Part shown: one piece after another, positions 43,379 through 52,975 of the stretch | Position numbering within the stretch: position 1 is the stretch's first letter | How the letters are laid out: each line of letters begins with the position of its first letter | DNA from: Sphingomonas echinoides | Lineage (GTDB): Bacteria > Pseudomonadota > Alphaproteobacteria > Sphingomonadales > Sphingomonadaceae | Direction of reading: 5' to 3' | DNA: 64,000 nucleotides | Assembly (NCBI RefSeq): GCF_029623395.1 | Contig: NZ_JAPYKK010000007.1 | Location: 89,787 to 153,786, forward strand | Notes under the pieces: generated by a model | Told to the model about the DNA's origin: nothing | Databases searched by the model: none | What the model saw: only the letters and a program-made list of their open reading frames with translations | Program-made: the position numbers and the translations under genes

Positions 43379-43984
43379 GTGCGGACGGAATATCTGTGGA
43401 TGGCCCCGCTGGCGGCACTGGTGATCGGGTACCTGCTTGGTTCGATCCCGTTCGGTGTCCTGCTGACGCGGATGGCGGGTGCGGGCGACTTGCGACAGGT
43501 CGGATCGGGCAACATCGGCGCCACCAACGTGCTGCGCACGGGGCGCAAGGGGCTGGCGGCGGCGACGCTGTTCCTTGATGCCGCCAAGGGCTTCTTCGCG
43601 GTCTGGCTGGCTGATGCGTATCTCGGCGGGAACGGCGTGGTCGCTGCGGCGGCGGTCTTCCTCGGGCACCTTTATCCGGTGTGGCTCGGCTTTCGCGGGG
43701 GCAAGGGCGTGGCGACGCTGCTCGGCATCGTGCTCGCGTTGCATTGGCCGGTCGGCGTGGTGTTCGCCGCCGTGTGGATCGCGCTACTTGCCCTGGTGCG
43801 CATCTCCTCGCTGGCGGGGATGTGCGCGGCGGTCAGCGCGCCGTTGTCGGCGGCTTATTTCTCCAAGTTCGACATCGTATTGCTGCTGCTCGCGCTCGCC
43901 TTGCTCGTGTTGTGGAAGCATCGCAGCAATATCGATCGGCTGATCAGCGGCACCGAACCCCGCGTCGGCCAGAAAAGTGGCTGA
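43379..43984 (+). CDS. plsY: Acyl-phosphate:glycerol-3-phosphate acyltransferase
   Basis: A 201-residue inner-membrane enzyme that acylates glycerol-3-phosphate from acyl-phosphate, the entry to phospholipid synthesis. Helix LVIGYLLGSIPFGVLLTR is followed by motif 1 GSGNIGATNVLRTG (about 41-54), motif 2 GHLYPVWLGFRGGKGVAT (about 100-117) and KHRSNIDRLISGTEPR at the C-terminus. The start is GTG 43379 after AGGGGG. DprA begins inside its last codons. Confidence 0.95.
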   Translation: MRTEYLWMAPLAALVIGYLLGSIPFGVLLTRMAGAGDLRQVGSGNIGATNVLRTGRKGLAAATLFLDAAKGFFAVWLADAYLGGNGVVAAAAVFLGHLYPVWLGFRGGKGVATLLGIVLALHWPVGVVFAAVWIALLALVRISSLAGMCAAVSAPLSAAYFSKFDIVLLLLALALLVLWKHRSNIDRLISGTEPRVGQKSG

Positions 43985-45074
43985 TCCGGACCGGAGCAGC
44001 GGCGACGCCATCGCGCGGCTCCGTCTGATCCGGACCGCACAGGTCGGCCCCGTCACCTACGCTCAGTTGATCGCGCGCTTCGGTTCGGCCGATGCCGCGA
44101 TCGCCGCGCTTCCGCAGCTCGCCGCGCGCGGCGGGGGGAAGCCGCCCGCGGTTGCCCCGGTGGCGCTCGCCGAACGCGAACTGGCAACGGTGCGACGCCT
44201 CGGCGCGCGCCATCTCTTTCTCGGCCAGCCCGACTATCCGGCATTGCTGGCGGAACTCGACGATGCCCCGCCCGCGCTGATCGTCCGCGGCGACACCGGG
44301 TTGGTCGCGCGGACGCCGGTCGCGATGGTCGGCGCGCGCAACGCCTCGGCTGCAGCGTGCCGGTTCGCGCGCCAGCTGGCGGCGGAGCTCGGCCGCGAGC
44401 AGGTCGTCGTCGTGTCGGGACTGGCGCGCGGGGTCGATACCGCGGCGCATGTCGGGTCGATCGCGACGGGGACGATCGCGGTGATCGCAGGCGGGATCGA
44501 CGTGGTTTATCCGCCCGAAAATGCAGCGTTGCAGGAGCAGATCGCAACCGAAGGCCTGCTGATCGCCGAGCAACCCCCGGGCACCGAACCCCGCGCACGG
44601 CACTTCCCGTACCGCAACCGCATCATCGCCGGGCTGGCGCTCGGGACGGTAGTGGTCGAAGCCGCGCCCCGATCCGGCTCGTTGATCACCGCACGGCTTG
44701 CCGGAGAGTTCGGGCGCGAGGTGATGGCGGTCCCCGGAAGCCCGCTCGATCCGCGCGCGCAGGGGTGCAACGGGCTGATCCGAGACGGCGCGACTCTGAT
44801 ACAATCGGCCGCGGACGTGCTGGAAACGATCCGGCCGATCGACGGGCGCATGGTAGAAAGCCCGAACAGCGCCTTCCGCGCACCGCCCCCGGAGGACGCC
44901 AGCGATGCGGACCGCCGCGCGATCATCGGCCTCCTCGGCCCGGTGCCTGTCGCGATCGACGAGCTGATTCGGCAATCGGGCGCATCGCCCGCGATCGTCC
45001 AGACCGTACTGCTCGAACTCGAACTCGCCGGGCGGTTGGAACGGCATGCGGGCGGGCGAGTGGCGCTGCTTTGA
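43977..45074 (+). CDS. dprA: DNA-processing protein DprA (Smf)
   Basis: A 365-residue protein that loads RecA on single-stranded DNA taken up in transformation. A short N-terminal helical domain precedes the Rossmann fold (about 70-280) with MVGARNAS, VSGLARGVDTAAHVG, IAGGIDVVYPPEN, PYRNRIIAGL and APRSGSLITA. A C-terminal winged-helix domain (DprA_WH) occupies about 300-365. GTG 43977 overlaps plsY by 8 bases. No other competence gene is in the window. Confidence 0.95.
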   Translation: MADPDRSSGDAIARLRLIRTAQVGPVTYAQLIARFGSADAAIAALPQLAARGGGKPPAVAPVALAERELATVRRLGARHLFLGQPDYPALLAELDDAPPALIVRGDTGLVARTPVAMVGARNASAAACRFARQLAAELGREQVVVVSGLARGVDTAAHVGSIATGTIAVIAGGIDVVYPPENAALQEQIATEGLLIAEQPPGTEPRARHFPYRNRIIAGLALGTVVVEAAPRSGSLITARLAGEFGREVMAVPGSPLDPRAQGCNGLIRDGATLIQSAADVLETIRPIDGRMVESPNSAFRAPPPEDASDADRRAIIGLLGPVPVAIDELIRQSGASPAIVQTVLLELELAGRLERHAGGRVALL

Positions 45075-45192
45075 CCGTCCCGACACTTGGCAAGTCGCCG
45101 ACGCGGTCATACGTCCCGGTTACAGGTTGCTTGACGGCCACCGATCCGCCTCTCCATCCTCGCGCGTACACGTAAGGACGCAATAGACCCCC

Positions 45193-47829
45193 ATGCAGCT
45201 TGTCATCGTCGAATCGCCCGCCAAGGCGAAGACCATCGAGAAATACCTCGGTTCGGATTACCGCGTGCTCGCGAGCTACGGCCACGTCCGCGACCTGCCG
45301 CCCAAGGACGGATCGGTGAACCCGGACGAGGGGTTCGCGATGGAGTGGGAGAATTACGCGGACAAGACCAAGCAGCTCAAGGCGATCACCGATCTCGCCA
45401 AGACCGCCGACCGCCTGATCCTCGCGACCGATCCGGATCGCGAGGGAGAGGCGATTTCGTGGCACGTTCAGGAAGTCCTGCGGAACCGCAAGGCGCTGCC
45501 CAAGGACGTCCAGCGCGTCACCTTCAACGCGATCACCAAGGCGACCGTCACCGATGCGATGAAGCATCCGCGCGAGCTCGATACCGATCTGATCGACGCC
45601 TATCGTGCGCGCCGTGCGCTCGATTACCTGGTTGGCTTCACGCTTTCGCCGGTGCTGTGGCGCAAACTGCCCGGCGCCAAGTCGGCGGGGCGCGTGCAGT
45701 CGGTCGCGCTGCGCCTCATCGTCAGCCGCGAGCGCGAGATCGAAGCGTTCCGGCCGCAGGAATATTGGTCGGTCATCGCCGACATGGAGCAGGACGGCAC
45801 GCCGTTCCAGGCGCGGCTCGTCACCTTCGAGGGCAAGAAACTCGATCGCCTGTCGATCGGTGAGGAAGGCATGGCCAACCGCGCCAAGGCCGCGGTCGAA
45901 AGCGGACATTTCACGGTCCAGTCGGTCGAGGTGAAGCCCGCAACGCGCAATCCGCCGCCGCCCTTCACCACGTCGACGCTCCAGCAGGAAGCGTCGCGCA
46001 AGCTCGGCTTCTCGGCGGATCACACGATGCGGATCGCGCAGGGCCTCTATGAGGACGGCGCGATCACCTACATGCGGACCGACGGCGTGCAGATGGATTC
46101 GAGCGCGATCTCGGCCGCGCGCCATGCGGTCGCGAACCGCTACGATGCGAGCTATGTCCCCGACAAGCCACGCGTCTACCAGACCAAGGCGAAGAACGCG
46201 CAGGAAGCGCACGAAGCGATCCGCCCGACCGATTTCGGCAAGGACAAGGCCGGCGGTGGGGATCACGCGCGGCTGTACGACCTGATCTGGAAGCGTGCGC
46301 TCGCGAGCCAGATGGCGTCCGCGCGGATGGAGCGCACCACGGTCGAGATGGCGGATGGTACCGGCCACACCGCGCTCCGCGCGACCGGTCAGGTGATGCT
46401 GTTCCCGGGCTATCTCGCCTTGTACGAGGAAGGCTCGGACGACACGCAGGACGAAGACGCCAAGCGCCTGCCCCGCCTGCGCGAAGGCGATGCGCCCGCC
46501 AAGAAGGGCGTCACCGCCGAACAGCATTTCACCCAGCCGCCGCCGCGCTTTTCGGAAGCGTCGCTGGTCAAGCGTCTGGAGGAGCTCGGGATCGGGCGTC
46601 CGTCGACCTATGCGTCGATCATCAAGACGCTCAAGGACCGCGAGTACGTCCGGGTCGAAAAGAACCGCTTCTTCGCGGAGGAATCGGGGCGTCTGGTGAC
46701 GGCGTTCCTCGAGCGCTTCTTCGAGAAATACGTGAGCTACGACTTCACCTCGGGGCTAGAGGACGAGCTCGACGAAGTCTCGGGCGGGCGTGCCGAATGG
46801 CAGGCGGTGCTCGAGGCGTTCTGGAAGGACTTCAAGCCGCGGACGACCGAGGTGATGGAGCAGAAGCCGTCCGAGGTGACCGCCGAGCTCGACAAGTTCC
46901 TCGCGCCCTATCTCTTCCCGCCGATGGCGGATGGCAGCGACCCGCGGCTGTGCCCGAATTGCGGCCAGGGGCAGCTTGCGCTGCGCGGCGGCAAGTTCGG
47001 CGCGTTCGTGGCGTGCTCCAATTACCCCGAGTGCAAATACACCCGCCGCTTCGGCCAGCCGGGTGCGGACGGCGAGGGTGTCGACACGGGGCCGGAAACG
47101 CTCGGCAACGATCCTGAGACCGGCCTGCCGGTCGAGCGCAAATCGGGGCGGTTCGGACCGTATATCCAGATCGGCGAGGGCGAGACGCGCAAGATGGCGT
47201 CGATCCCGAAGGATATCGGCGAGCTCGATCTGCAATGGGCGCTCAAATTGCTGTCGCTGCCGCGGACCATCGGCACGCATCCCGAAACCGGCGAACCGAT
47301 CACGGCGGCGATCGGCCGTTATGGCCCGTATCTCAAGCACGCGGGCAAATATGCGCGGCTGACCTCGACCGACGACGTGTTCGAGACGGGGATGAACGCA
47401 GCGGTGGTGAAACTCGCCGAAGCCGCGGCGGGCGGCGGGCGTCCGCAGCGCGGCGCGCAGGCACCGCTCAAGGTGCTCGGCCTGCATCCGCGCAGCGAGG
47501 CCGAGATCAAGCTGATGGAGGGCCGCTACGGCGCGTACGTCACCGACGGCACGACCAATGCGACGCTGCCCAAGTCGATCGAGAAGGATGCGCTGACGCT
47601 CGAGGAAGCCGCGCAGCTGATCGACGCGCGTGCGGCGGCGGCACCGCCGACCAAGGGCAAGAAGAAGGCGGCGGCGAAGAAACCGGCGGCCAAGAAGGCT
47701 CCGGCGAAGAAGGTCGCGGCTAAGGCAACCGTCGATGCCGAAGCCCCGGCCAAGAAGGCGCCCGCCAAGAAACCCGCGGCCAAAAAACCCGCCGCGAAGA
47801 AGCCGGCTGCCAAGAAGGCCGCCGACTAG
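45193..47829 (+). CDS. topA: DNA topoisomerase I
   Basis: An 878-residue type IA topoisomerase that relaxes negative supercoils. The Toprim domain (1-150) has IVESPAKAKTIEKYLG and ATDPDREGEAISWH. Active-site Y293 is in ITYMRTDGVQM. One CxxC zinc finger (CPNCGQG...CSNYPECKY, about 587-617) is followed by TopA repeats and a Lys/Ala/Pro-rich tail of about 65 residues (AAKKPAAKK repeats), a histone-like tail typical of sphingomonads. The 118 bases upstream hold no gene. Confidence 0.96.
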   Translation: MQLVIVESPAKAKTIEKYLGSDYRVLASYGHVRDLPPKDGSVNPDEGFAMEWENYADKTKQLKAITDLAKTADRLILATDPDREGEAISWHVQEVLRNRKALPKDVQRVTFNAITKATVTDAMKHPRELDTDLIDAYRARRALDYLVGFTLSPVLWRKLPGAKSAGRVQSVALRLIVSREREIEAFRPQEYWSVIADMEQDGTPFQARLVTFEGKKLDRLSIGEEGMANRAKAAVESGHFTVQSVEVKPATRNPPPPFTTSTLQQEASRKLGFSADHTMRIAQGLYEDGAITYMRTDGVQMDSSAISAARHAVANRYDASYVPDKPRVYQTKAKNAQEAHEAIRPTDFGKDKAGGGDHARLYDLIWKRALASQMASARMERTTVEMADGTGHTALRATGQVMLFPGYLALYEEGSDDTQDEDAKRLPRLREGDAPAKKGVTAEQHFTQPPPRFSEASLVKRLEELGIGRPSTYASIIKTLKDREYVRVEKNRFFAEESGRLVTAFLERFFEKYVSYDFTSGLEDELDEVSGGRAEWQAVLEAFWKDFKPRTTEVMEQKPSEVTAELDKFLAPYLFPPMADGSDPRLCPNCGQGQLALRGGKFGAFVACSNYPECKYTRRFGQPGADGEGVDTGPETLGNDPETGLPVERKSGRFGPYIQIGEGETRKMASIPKDIGELDLQWALKLLSLPRTIGTHPETGEPITAAIGRYGPYLKHAGKYARLTSTDDVFETGMNAAVVKLAEAAAGGGRPQRGAQAPLKVLGLHPRSEAEIKLMEGRYGAYVTDGTTNATLPKSIEKDALTLEEAAQLIDARAAAAPPTKGKKKAAAKKPAAKKAPAKKVAAKATVDAEAPAKKAPAKKPAAKKPAAKKPAAKKAAD

Positions 47830-47863
47830 CGCCTAGGGCCTGGTTGGACCCGATCCCTTCCAA

Positions 47864-47954
47864 CCCGTTCGCCCTGAGCGCAGTCGAAGGGCTCCTCACA
47901 CCATTGGCTTAAGCCTGTGATGCGAGGGCTTCGACTACGCTCAGCCCGAACGGG
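47864..47954. repeat. Inverted-arm intergenic repeat (family A), copy 4
   Basis: Arm CCCGTTCGCCCTGAGCGCAG TCGAAGG faces GGCTTCGACTACGCTCAGCC CGAACGGG across about 36 bases. It lies between the convergent ends of topA and the fumarase gene. The arms match the copies at 24832, 30972 and 33221. Confidence 0.85.
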
Positions 47955-47969
47955 TTACGGAAGCGCCCC

Positions 47970-49493
47970 TCAGGCGCCGACCAGCAGCCCTTCCCGCGCG
48001 ATCTTGTCCTTCCACACCAGTGGTGCGAGCTGGTGGACGTTCGCGCCCGACGAATCCACCGCGACCGTCACCGGGAAATCGACCACCTCGAACTCGTAGA
48101 TCGCCTCCATCCCGAGATCCTCGAACCCGACGACCTTCGAGCCCTTGATCGCGCGCGCGACGAGATACGCCGCGCCACCGACCGCCATCAGATACGCGCT
48201 CTTGCCCTCGGCGATCGCCTTGGTCGCATCGGGCCCGCGCTCGGCCTTGCCGACCATCGCGAGCAGGCCCTGCCCCAGCATCATCCGCGTGAACGAATCC
48301 ATCCGCGTCGCGGTCGTAGGACCAGCCGGGCCAACCACCTCGTCGCCGACCGGATCGACCGGCCCGACATAATAAATCACTCGGCCCGCGAACGCGACCG
48401 GCAGCGGCTCGCCCTTGTCGAGCATGTCCTTGATCCGCTTGTGCGCGGCATCGCGGCCGGTCAGCATCTTGCCGTTGAGCAACAGCCGGTCGCCCTGCTT
48501 CCAACCCTGCACGTCGGCCGGGGTCAGCGTGTCGAGATTTACGCGGATCGCGGCCTGGTCGGGCACCCAGTGCACGTCGGGCCACTCATCGAGCTTGGGC
48601 GCTTCGAGATACGCCGGCCCGCTGCCGTCGAGCACGAAATGCGCGTGGCGCGTCGCGGCGCAATTGGGGATCATCGCGACCGGCTTGCCCGCGGCGTGGC
48701 ACGGGGCGTCCATAATCTTGACGTCGAGGATGGTCGACAGCCCGCCCAGCCCCTGCGCGCCGATGCCGAGCGCGTTGACCTTGTCGAAAATCTCGATCCG
48801 CAACGCCTCGATGTCGGTCTTCGGCCCGCGCACCTTCAACGGCCCCATGTCGATCGGTTCCATCAGCGCCTGCTTGGCGAGCAGCATGCAATGCTCCGCG
48901 GTCCCGCCGATCCCGATCCCGAGCATCCCCGGCGGGCACCAGCCAGCCCCCATCTGCGGGAGCATCTCGAGCACCCAGTCGACGATCGAGTCGCTCGGGT
49001 TCATCATCTTGAACTTGGACTTGTTCTCGCTCCCGCCGCCCTTCGCCGCGACATCGACCGAGACGCGCGATCCCGGCACCAGCTCGACGTGGAGCACCGA
49101 CGGCGTATTGTCCTTGGTGTTGCGCCGCGTGAAGGCGGGGTCGGCGAGGATCGACGCGCGCAGCTTGTTCTCGGGGTTGAGATACGCAAGCCGGACGCCT
49201 TCGTCGACGACCTGCTGGAGCGAGCGGCTGGTATCGTCGAGCCGGCAGTCCATCCCCCATTTGACGAAGACGTTGACGATCCCGGTATCCTGGCAGATCG
49301 GGCGATGACCCTCCGCGCACATCCGCGAGTTGGTCAGAATCTGCGCGATCGCGTCCTTGGCAGCGGGGCCCTGCTCGGCCTCATACGCCGCGCCCAGTGC
49401 GCGGATATAGTCCATCGGATGATAGAAACTGATGAACTGCAGCGCGTCGGCGACGCTTTCGATCAGATCGGCTTCACGGATAATCGTGGTCAT
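47970..49493 (-). CDS. Class I fumarate hydratase (iron-sulfur)
   Basis: A 507-residue TCA-cycle enzyme that interconverts fumarate and malate. Three 4Fe-4S cysteines are seen in RPICQDTGI (about 85), GAGWCPPGM (about 206) and IPNCAATRH (about 300). The N-terminal alpha fragment and C-terminal beta fragment are fused, as in E. coli FumA/FumB (about 550). GDEVVGPAGPTTATRMD is the beta-domain landmark. ATG 49493 is chosen by the family start. A tartrate dehydratase reading is less likely given the fused form. Confidence 0.93.
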   Translation of the reverse strand: MTTIIREADLIESVADALQFISFYHPMDYIRALGAAYEAEQGPAAKDAIAQILTNSRMCAEGHRPICQDTGIVNVFVKWGMDCRLDDTSRSLQQVVDEGVRLAYLNPENKLRASILADPAFTRRNTKDNTPSVLHVELVPGSRVSVDVAAKGGGSENKSKFKMMNPSDSIVDWVLEMLPQMGAGWCPPGMLGIGIGGTAEHCMLLAKQALMEPIDMGPLKVRGPKTDIEALRIEIFDKVNALGIGAQGLGGLSTILDVKIMDAPCHAAGKPVAMIPNCAATRHAHFVLDGSGPAYLEAPKLDEWPDVHWVPDQAAIRVNLDTLTPADVQGWKQGDRLLLNGKMLTGRDAAHKRIKDMLDKGEPLPVAFAGRVIYYVGPVDPVGDEVVGPAGPTTATRMDSFTRMMLGQGLLAMVGKAERGPDATKAIAEGKSAYLMAVGGAAYLVARAIKGSKVVGFEDLGMEAIYEFEVVDFPVTVAVDSSGANVHQLAPLVWKDKIAREGLLVGA

Positions 49494-49630
49494 GAGCGCT
49501 TCCCGTACTGGCGTTTGCCCTGCCTTATGCCGCGCGAGCGGCCGCGCCAAGTCGCGGACTTCGAACGACGGGTTCGTTAACCACCTCCTTCAAGGCAAAG
49601 TGTAAGGGTCGTGGGCTACGAATCGGTGCG

Positions 49631-52279
49631 ATGCGTATCCGTACAACCCCTCTTCGCGCGCTCCGCGTCGCGTTCGTCGCGCTGTGGATCGATCTGTCCC
49701 CCAGCGCGCTCGCGTCGGAAGCGCATCGCGATGCGCTGCGTCGCCAGTTGCGGCTGCTCTCCGCGACTTGGCCCTTCGCGTTGGTGACGACGATCGTGGC
49801 GTCGTCGCTGCTGGCCTGGACCGCGTCGACCCTGCATGCGACCGGGGTGATGATCGCGGCGATCGTCGCCGGGCTGGTCCTCGCGATTTCGGGAATGCTG
49901 CTGATCGCGACGCTGCGACATACGACGTCGCGACGCTGGCAACCGCATGTCAAGATTCGCCTGGCGACCCTATCCGCCGCGCTCGGCGGCGCTTCGGTAC
50001 TGGCGCTGCTGTTCGCGACCAGCCTGCTCCCGCCGGGGCCGGCGCGGATGGCGAATTACGTCATGACGTTCGCCACCATGATCGTGATGATCGTCGCATT
50101 GTATCCCGTGCGCGCGGCGTCGATCGGGTTTGGCGCTGGTTTGCTGGCGACGCTCGGCGTGCAGGACCGGTTCGGAATGGGATGGTGGATTGGCGTCGGC
50201 GTGCTGTTGATGCTGACCACCGTCGCCTACCGGCTTGTCCTGTTCGAACGCAGCACGGTCGCGCAGCGCGATCTCGACAATGCGCAGGGCCGGATGGCGA
50301 CGCGGCTCGTCGCGGAATTCGAAACACATTCGAGCGGATGGTTCTGGCAGACCAATGCCGAAGGTGAGGTCACCTATCTGACCAGCAAGGTCGCGCTCGA
50401 ACTCGACCTGCCCGATACCCCCGCGATCGGCGAGCCGCTGTCGCAGCTGTTCCGGATGGACGGCGCGCTGACCGAGACAGAGCGGACGATCGCGTTCCAC
50501 CTCTCGTCGCGCACAGCGTTTTCTAACTATTCGGTCCGCCCGGTCAGTCGCGCCAAGCTCGAACGCTGGTGGTCGATGTCGGGCCGACCGATCTTCGACG
50601 AGGACGGCATCTTTCTCGGTTTCGTCGGCAGCGGCACCGACTTGACCGAACGCCGCCGTGCGGACGCCGAGATCACGCGGCTCGCCTTGTTCGACGGGCT
50701 GACCGGCCTCGCCAACCGCCAACGGTTGCGCCTCGCGCTCGACCAGATGCTGGCGCAGCCAGCGATGTCGCAGCGGATGATCAGCCTGTTCCTGCTCGAC
50801 CTCGATCGCTTCAAGTCGGTCAACGACACGCTCGGCCACCAGATGGGCGATGCGTTGCTCAAGCAGGTCGCGCAGCGGTTGCAACGCGCGATCGGCGATG
50901 CGGGACTGGTCGGGCGGCTCGGCGGTGACGAATTCCAGGTGATCATGCCCGGCCATGCCGACCGCGACAAACTCGGCGAGCTCGCACGCCGGGTGATCTT
51001 CGACCTGTCGCAACCCTATTCGATCGAGGGCTCGGCGATCAGCATCGGCTGCTCGATCGGAGTCGCGGTCGCGCCGCAGGACGGCGCCGATTCGGAGACG
51101 CTGATCCGCAATGCCGATCTCGCGCTGTATGCCGCAAAGGGCGATGGCCGCGGGATCCATCGCTTCTTCCGCGACGAATTGCTGATCGGCGCGCAAAGCA
51201 AGAAGCAGCTGGAGGACGATCTGCGCCGGGCGCTGGTCGGCAACCAATTCTATCTCGCCTATCAGCCGGTGGTCGATACGCGCTCCGAACGGATCGTCGG
51301 GTATGAGGCGCTGCTGCGCTGGGAGCATCCGACCCGCGGGCTCGTCAGTCCGGCCGAATTCATCCCGGTGGCGGAGGATTGCGGCCTGATCGAAAGCATC
51401 GGCGAATGGGTACTGCGGACCGCGTGCAGCGAGGCGGCGGGCTGGCCCGGCGACGTGCGCGTCGCGGTCAACGTCTCGCCGATCCAGTTCGCCAATCCGG
51501 TCCTGCCCTCACTGGTCACCTCGGCGCTCGCAAAATCGGGAATCGCGCCGCATCGGCTCGAGCTGGAGATCACCGAAGGTGTCTTCCTCGACGAAAGCGC
51601 CGCGTCGGAACAGATGTTCAAGACGCTTAAAGGGTGCGGAGTGCGGCTCGCGCTCGATGATTTCGGGACGGGCTATTCGTCGCTCGGCTATCTGAAGAAA
51701 GCGCCGTTCGACAAGATCAAGATCGACCAGAGTTTCGTCAAGGGCGCGACCATCGCAGGCAATCGCAACGCCGCGATCATCCGCGCGATCGTCTCGCTGG
51801 CGGATGCGCTGGGCATGGATACGACTGCGGAAGGGGTCGAGAACCACGACGAGATCACGCTGATCCGCGATCTGGGGTGCAGCCATATCCAGGGCTACGT
51901 CTACGGCAAGCCGACCCGCGCGGCGGACGTCTTGCTGCAACTCGAGGTCGGTGGCGGAATGGCGACCGCAAGCGGCTACCAGATCACGCGCAACCCGCGC
52001 ACCGCAATGCTGCGCAACGCCCGCATTGAGGCGGGCGCGGCGAGCGGGGACGTGCGGATCCGCAACATCTCGTCGACCGGCGTGATGATCGAAGGGATCG
52101 AAGTCGATGAAGCGTCGATCGATCTGGACGTGCTGATCGAGTTGATCGAGGACCAGATGTTCCCTGCCAAATTGCGCTGGGCTTCGGACGGGCGAGCCGG
52201 ACTGGAATTCGCCGAGACGTTCAATCTCGAACGACTCACGCCGCCTGGCGTGCCCCAGGCAGCGCGCAAGGCGGGGTAA
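49631..52279 (+). CDS. GGDEF-EAL cyclic-di-GMP protein with C-terminal PilZ-like domain
   Basis: An 882-residue membrane signalling protein. Five or six N-terminal helices (about 45-205) are followed by a PAS domain (about 230-340), GGDEF (about 431-435, intact RLGGDEFQ) and EAL (EALLRWEHP about 558, DDFGTGYSSLGYL, AEGVENHDE, QGYVYGKP). Both catalytic motifs are complete, so it may make and degrade c-di-GMP. Residues 782-870 resemble a PilZ domain (RNPRTAMLRNARI, VRIRNISSTGVMIEG), an unusual output or feedback module at this end. The start at ATG 49631 is plausible. No partner gene is adjacent. Confidence 0.9.
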   Translation: MRIRTTPLRALRVAFVALWIDLSPSALASEAHRDALRRQLRLLSATWPFALVTTIVASSLLAWTASTLHATGVMIAAIVAGLVLAISGMLLIATLRHTTSRRWQPHVKIRLATLSAALGGASVLALLFATSLLPPGPARMANYVMTFATMIVMIVALYPVRAASIGFGAGLLATLGVQDRFGMGWWIGVGVLLMLTTVAYRLVLFERSTVAQRDLDNAQGRMATRLVAEFETHSSGWFWQTNAEGEVTYLTSKVALELDLPDTPAIGEPLSQLFRMDGALTETERTIAFHLSSRTAFSNYSVRPVSRAKLERWWSMSGRPIFDEDGIFLGFVGSGTDLTERRRADAEITRLALFDGLTGLANRQRLRLALDQMLAQPAMSQRMISLFLLDLDRFKSVNDTLGHQMGDALLKQVAQRLQRAIGDAGLVGRLGGDEFQVIMPGHADRDKLGELARRVIFDLSQPYSIEGSAISIGCSIGVAVAPQDGADSETLIRNADLALYAAKGDGRGIHRFFRDELLIGAQSKKQLEDDLRRALVGNQFYLAYQPVVDTRSERIVGYEALLRWEHPTRGLVSPAEFIPVAEDCGLIESIGEWVLRTACSEAAGWPGDVRVAVNVSPIQFANPVLPSLVTSALAKSGIAPHRLELEITEGVFLDESAASEQMFKTLKGCGVRLALDDFGTGYSSLGYLKKAPFDKIKIDQSFVKGATIAGNRNAAIIRAIVSLADALGMDTTAEGVENHDEITLIRDLGCSHIQGYVYGKPTRAADVLLQLEVGGGMATASGYQITRNPRTAMLRNARIEAGAASGDVRIRNISSTGVMIEGIEVDEASIDLDVLIELIEDQMFPAKLRWASDGRAGLEFAETFNLERLTPPGVPQAARKAG

Positions 52280-52319
52280 TTCCGCGCCGCAGGCCATTTC
52301 CGCAACCGATACGACCAAA

Positions 52320-52344
52320 GGCCGCGCGATGGAATCGCGCGGCC
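52320..52344 (-). terminator. Stem-loop between convergent genes
   Basis: GGCCGCGCGAT-GGA-ATCGCGCGGCC is a perfect 11-base stem with a 3-base loop, 7 bases beyond the stop of the minus-strand gene at 52352. On that strand it is followed by TTTGG, a weak U-run. It can also end the GGDEF gene transcript. Confidence 0.75.
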
Positions 52345-52351
52345 CGTTCGG

Positions 52352-52975
52352 TCACTTGGCTGCGGTTGCGGTCGTCGGCGCGACGGCAGGCGCGGTCGGG
52401 GTCGTTCCGCCAGCGGTCGTTGCGGCGGGCGCTACAACCGGCGGCGGCGGCGGGGCGCCATTCTGCCCGTCAGGACCATCGGGACCCTCCGGTCCACCGG
52501 GACCATCCGGTCCCCCGCGTCCGTGCGGGCCACGCGGGCCGCCGGGACCACCGGGGCCGCCGCGCGGCGGCATCGGGCGAAGTGCGGTCACCTTGCCGTC
52601 TGCGCCGACCAAAAACGACGCGTGAAGCATGTTGCGGTCGAAACGCCCTTGAACGCTGACCGTCTGGCCAACGCCGATCAGGCTGGTCCCATCGACCTGC
52701 CGTCCGCCTTCTACCAGCGTACGCCCGCTGCCATCGGCCAGGATGAACATCGGTCCATAGACTTCAGCGACCTTGCCGCGCACCGTGACGACGCTGCCGG
52801 TATCGGTCAGCGACCGGATCGCGACGGGCTTGATCGGTGCCATTTCGACAGAGGGCGTCGTCATCTGCGCGACGGTCGCACCGCCGCCGACGCCGACGGC
52901 CAGCAAAGCCGCTGCGATCAGGGCACCCCGCGGCGAGATCTTGCGGCGCGATGTGGTGGTGGTGTCTTCAATCAT
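52352..52975 (-). CDS. Secreted or anchored protein with OB-like domain and collagen-like tail
   Basis: A 207-residue protein. A hydrophobic segment at about 17-38 (ALIAAALLAVGVGGGATVAQM) is a signal anchor or signal peptide. Residues 50-130 form a beta-rich region (VVTVRGKVAEVYGPMFILAD, VGQTVSVQGRFD) resembling the DUF5666/OB-fold group. Then come 15 or more G-P-x triplets (about 135-170), and a Pro/Thr/Ala-rich end. AAGGAG lies 7 bases before ATG 52975. It is divergent from the response regulator at 53144 and probably controlled by it. Function unknown. Confidence 0.8.
   Translation of the reverse strand: MIEDTTTTSRRKISPRGALIAAALLAVGVGGGATVAQMTTPSVEMAPIKPVAIRSLTDTGSVVTVRGKVAEVYGPMFILADGSGRTLVEGGRQVDGTSLIGVGQTVSVQGRFDRNMLHASFLVGADGKVTALRPMPPRGGPGGPGGPRGPHGRGGPDGPGGPEGPDGPDGQNGAPPPPPVVAPAATTAGGTTPTAPAVAPTTATAAK

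Noticed and set aside
44923..46527. A 534-codon minus-strand frame over topA and dprA
   Set aside because: Both genes below it are certain on the plus strand; composition is that of a shadow.
48033..49580. A 515-codon plus-strand frame over fumarase
   Set aside because: Fumarase Fe-S cysteines are on the minus strand; the plus frame is Arg/Asp/His-rich and has no recognisable domain.
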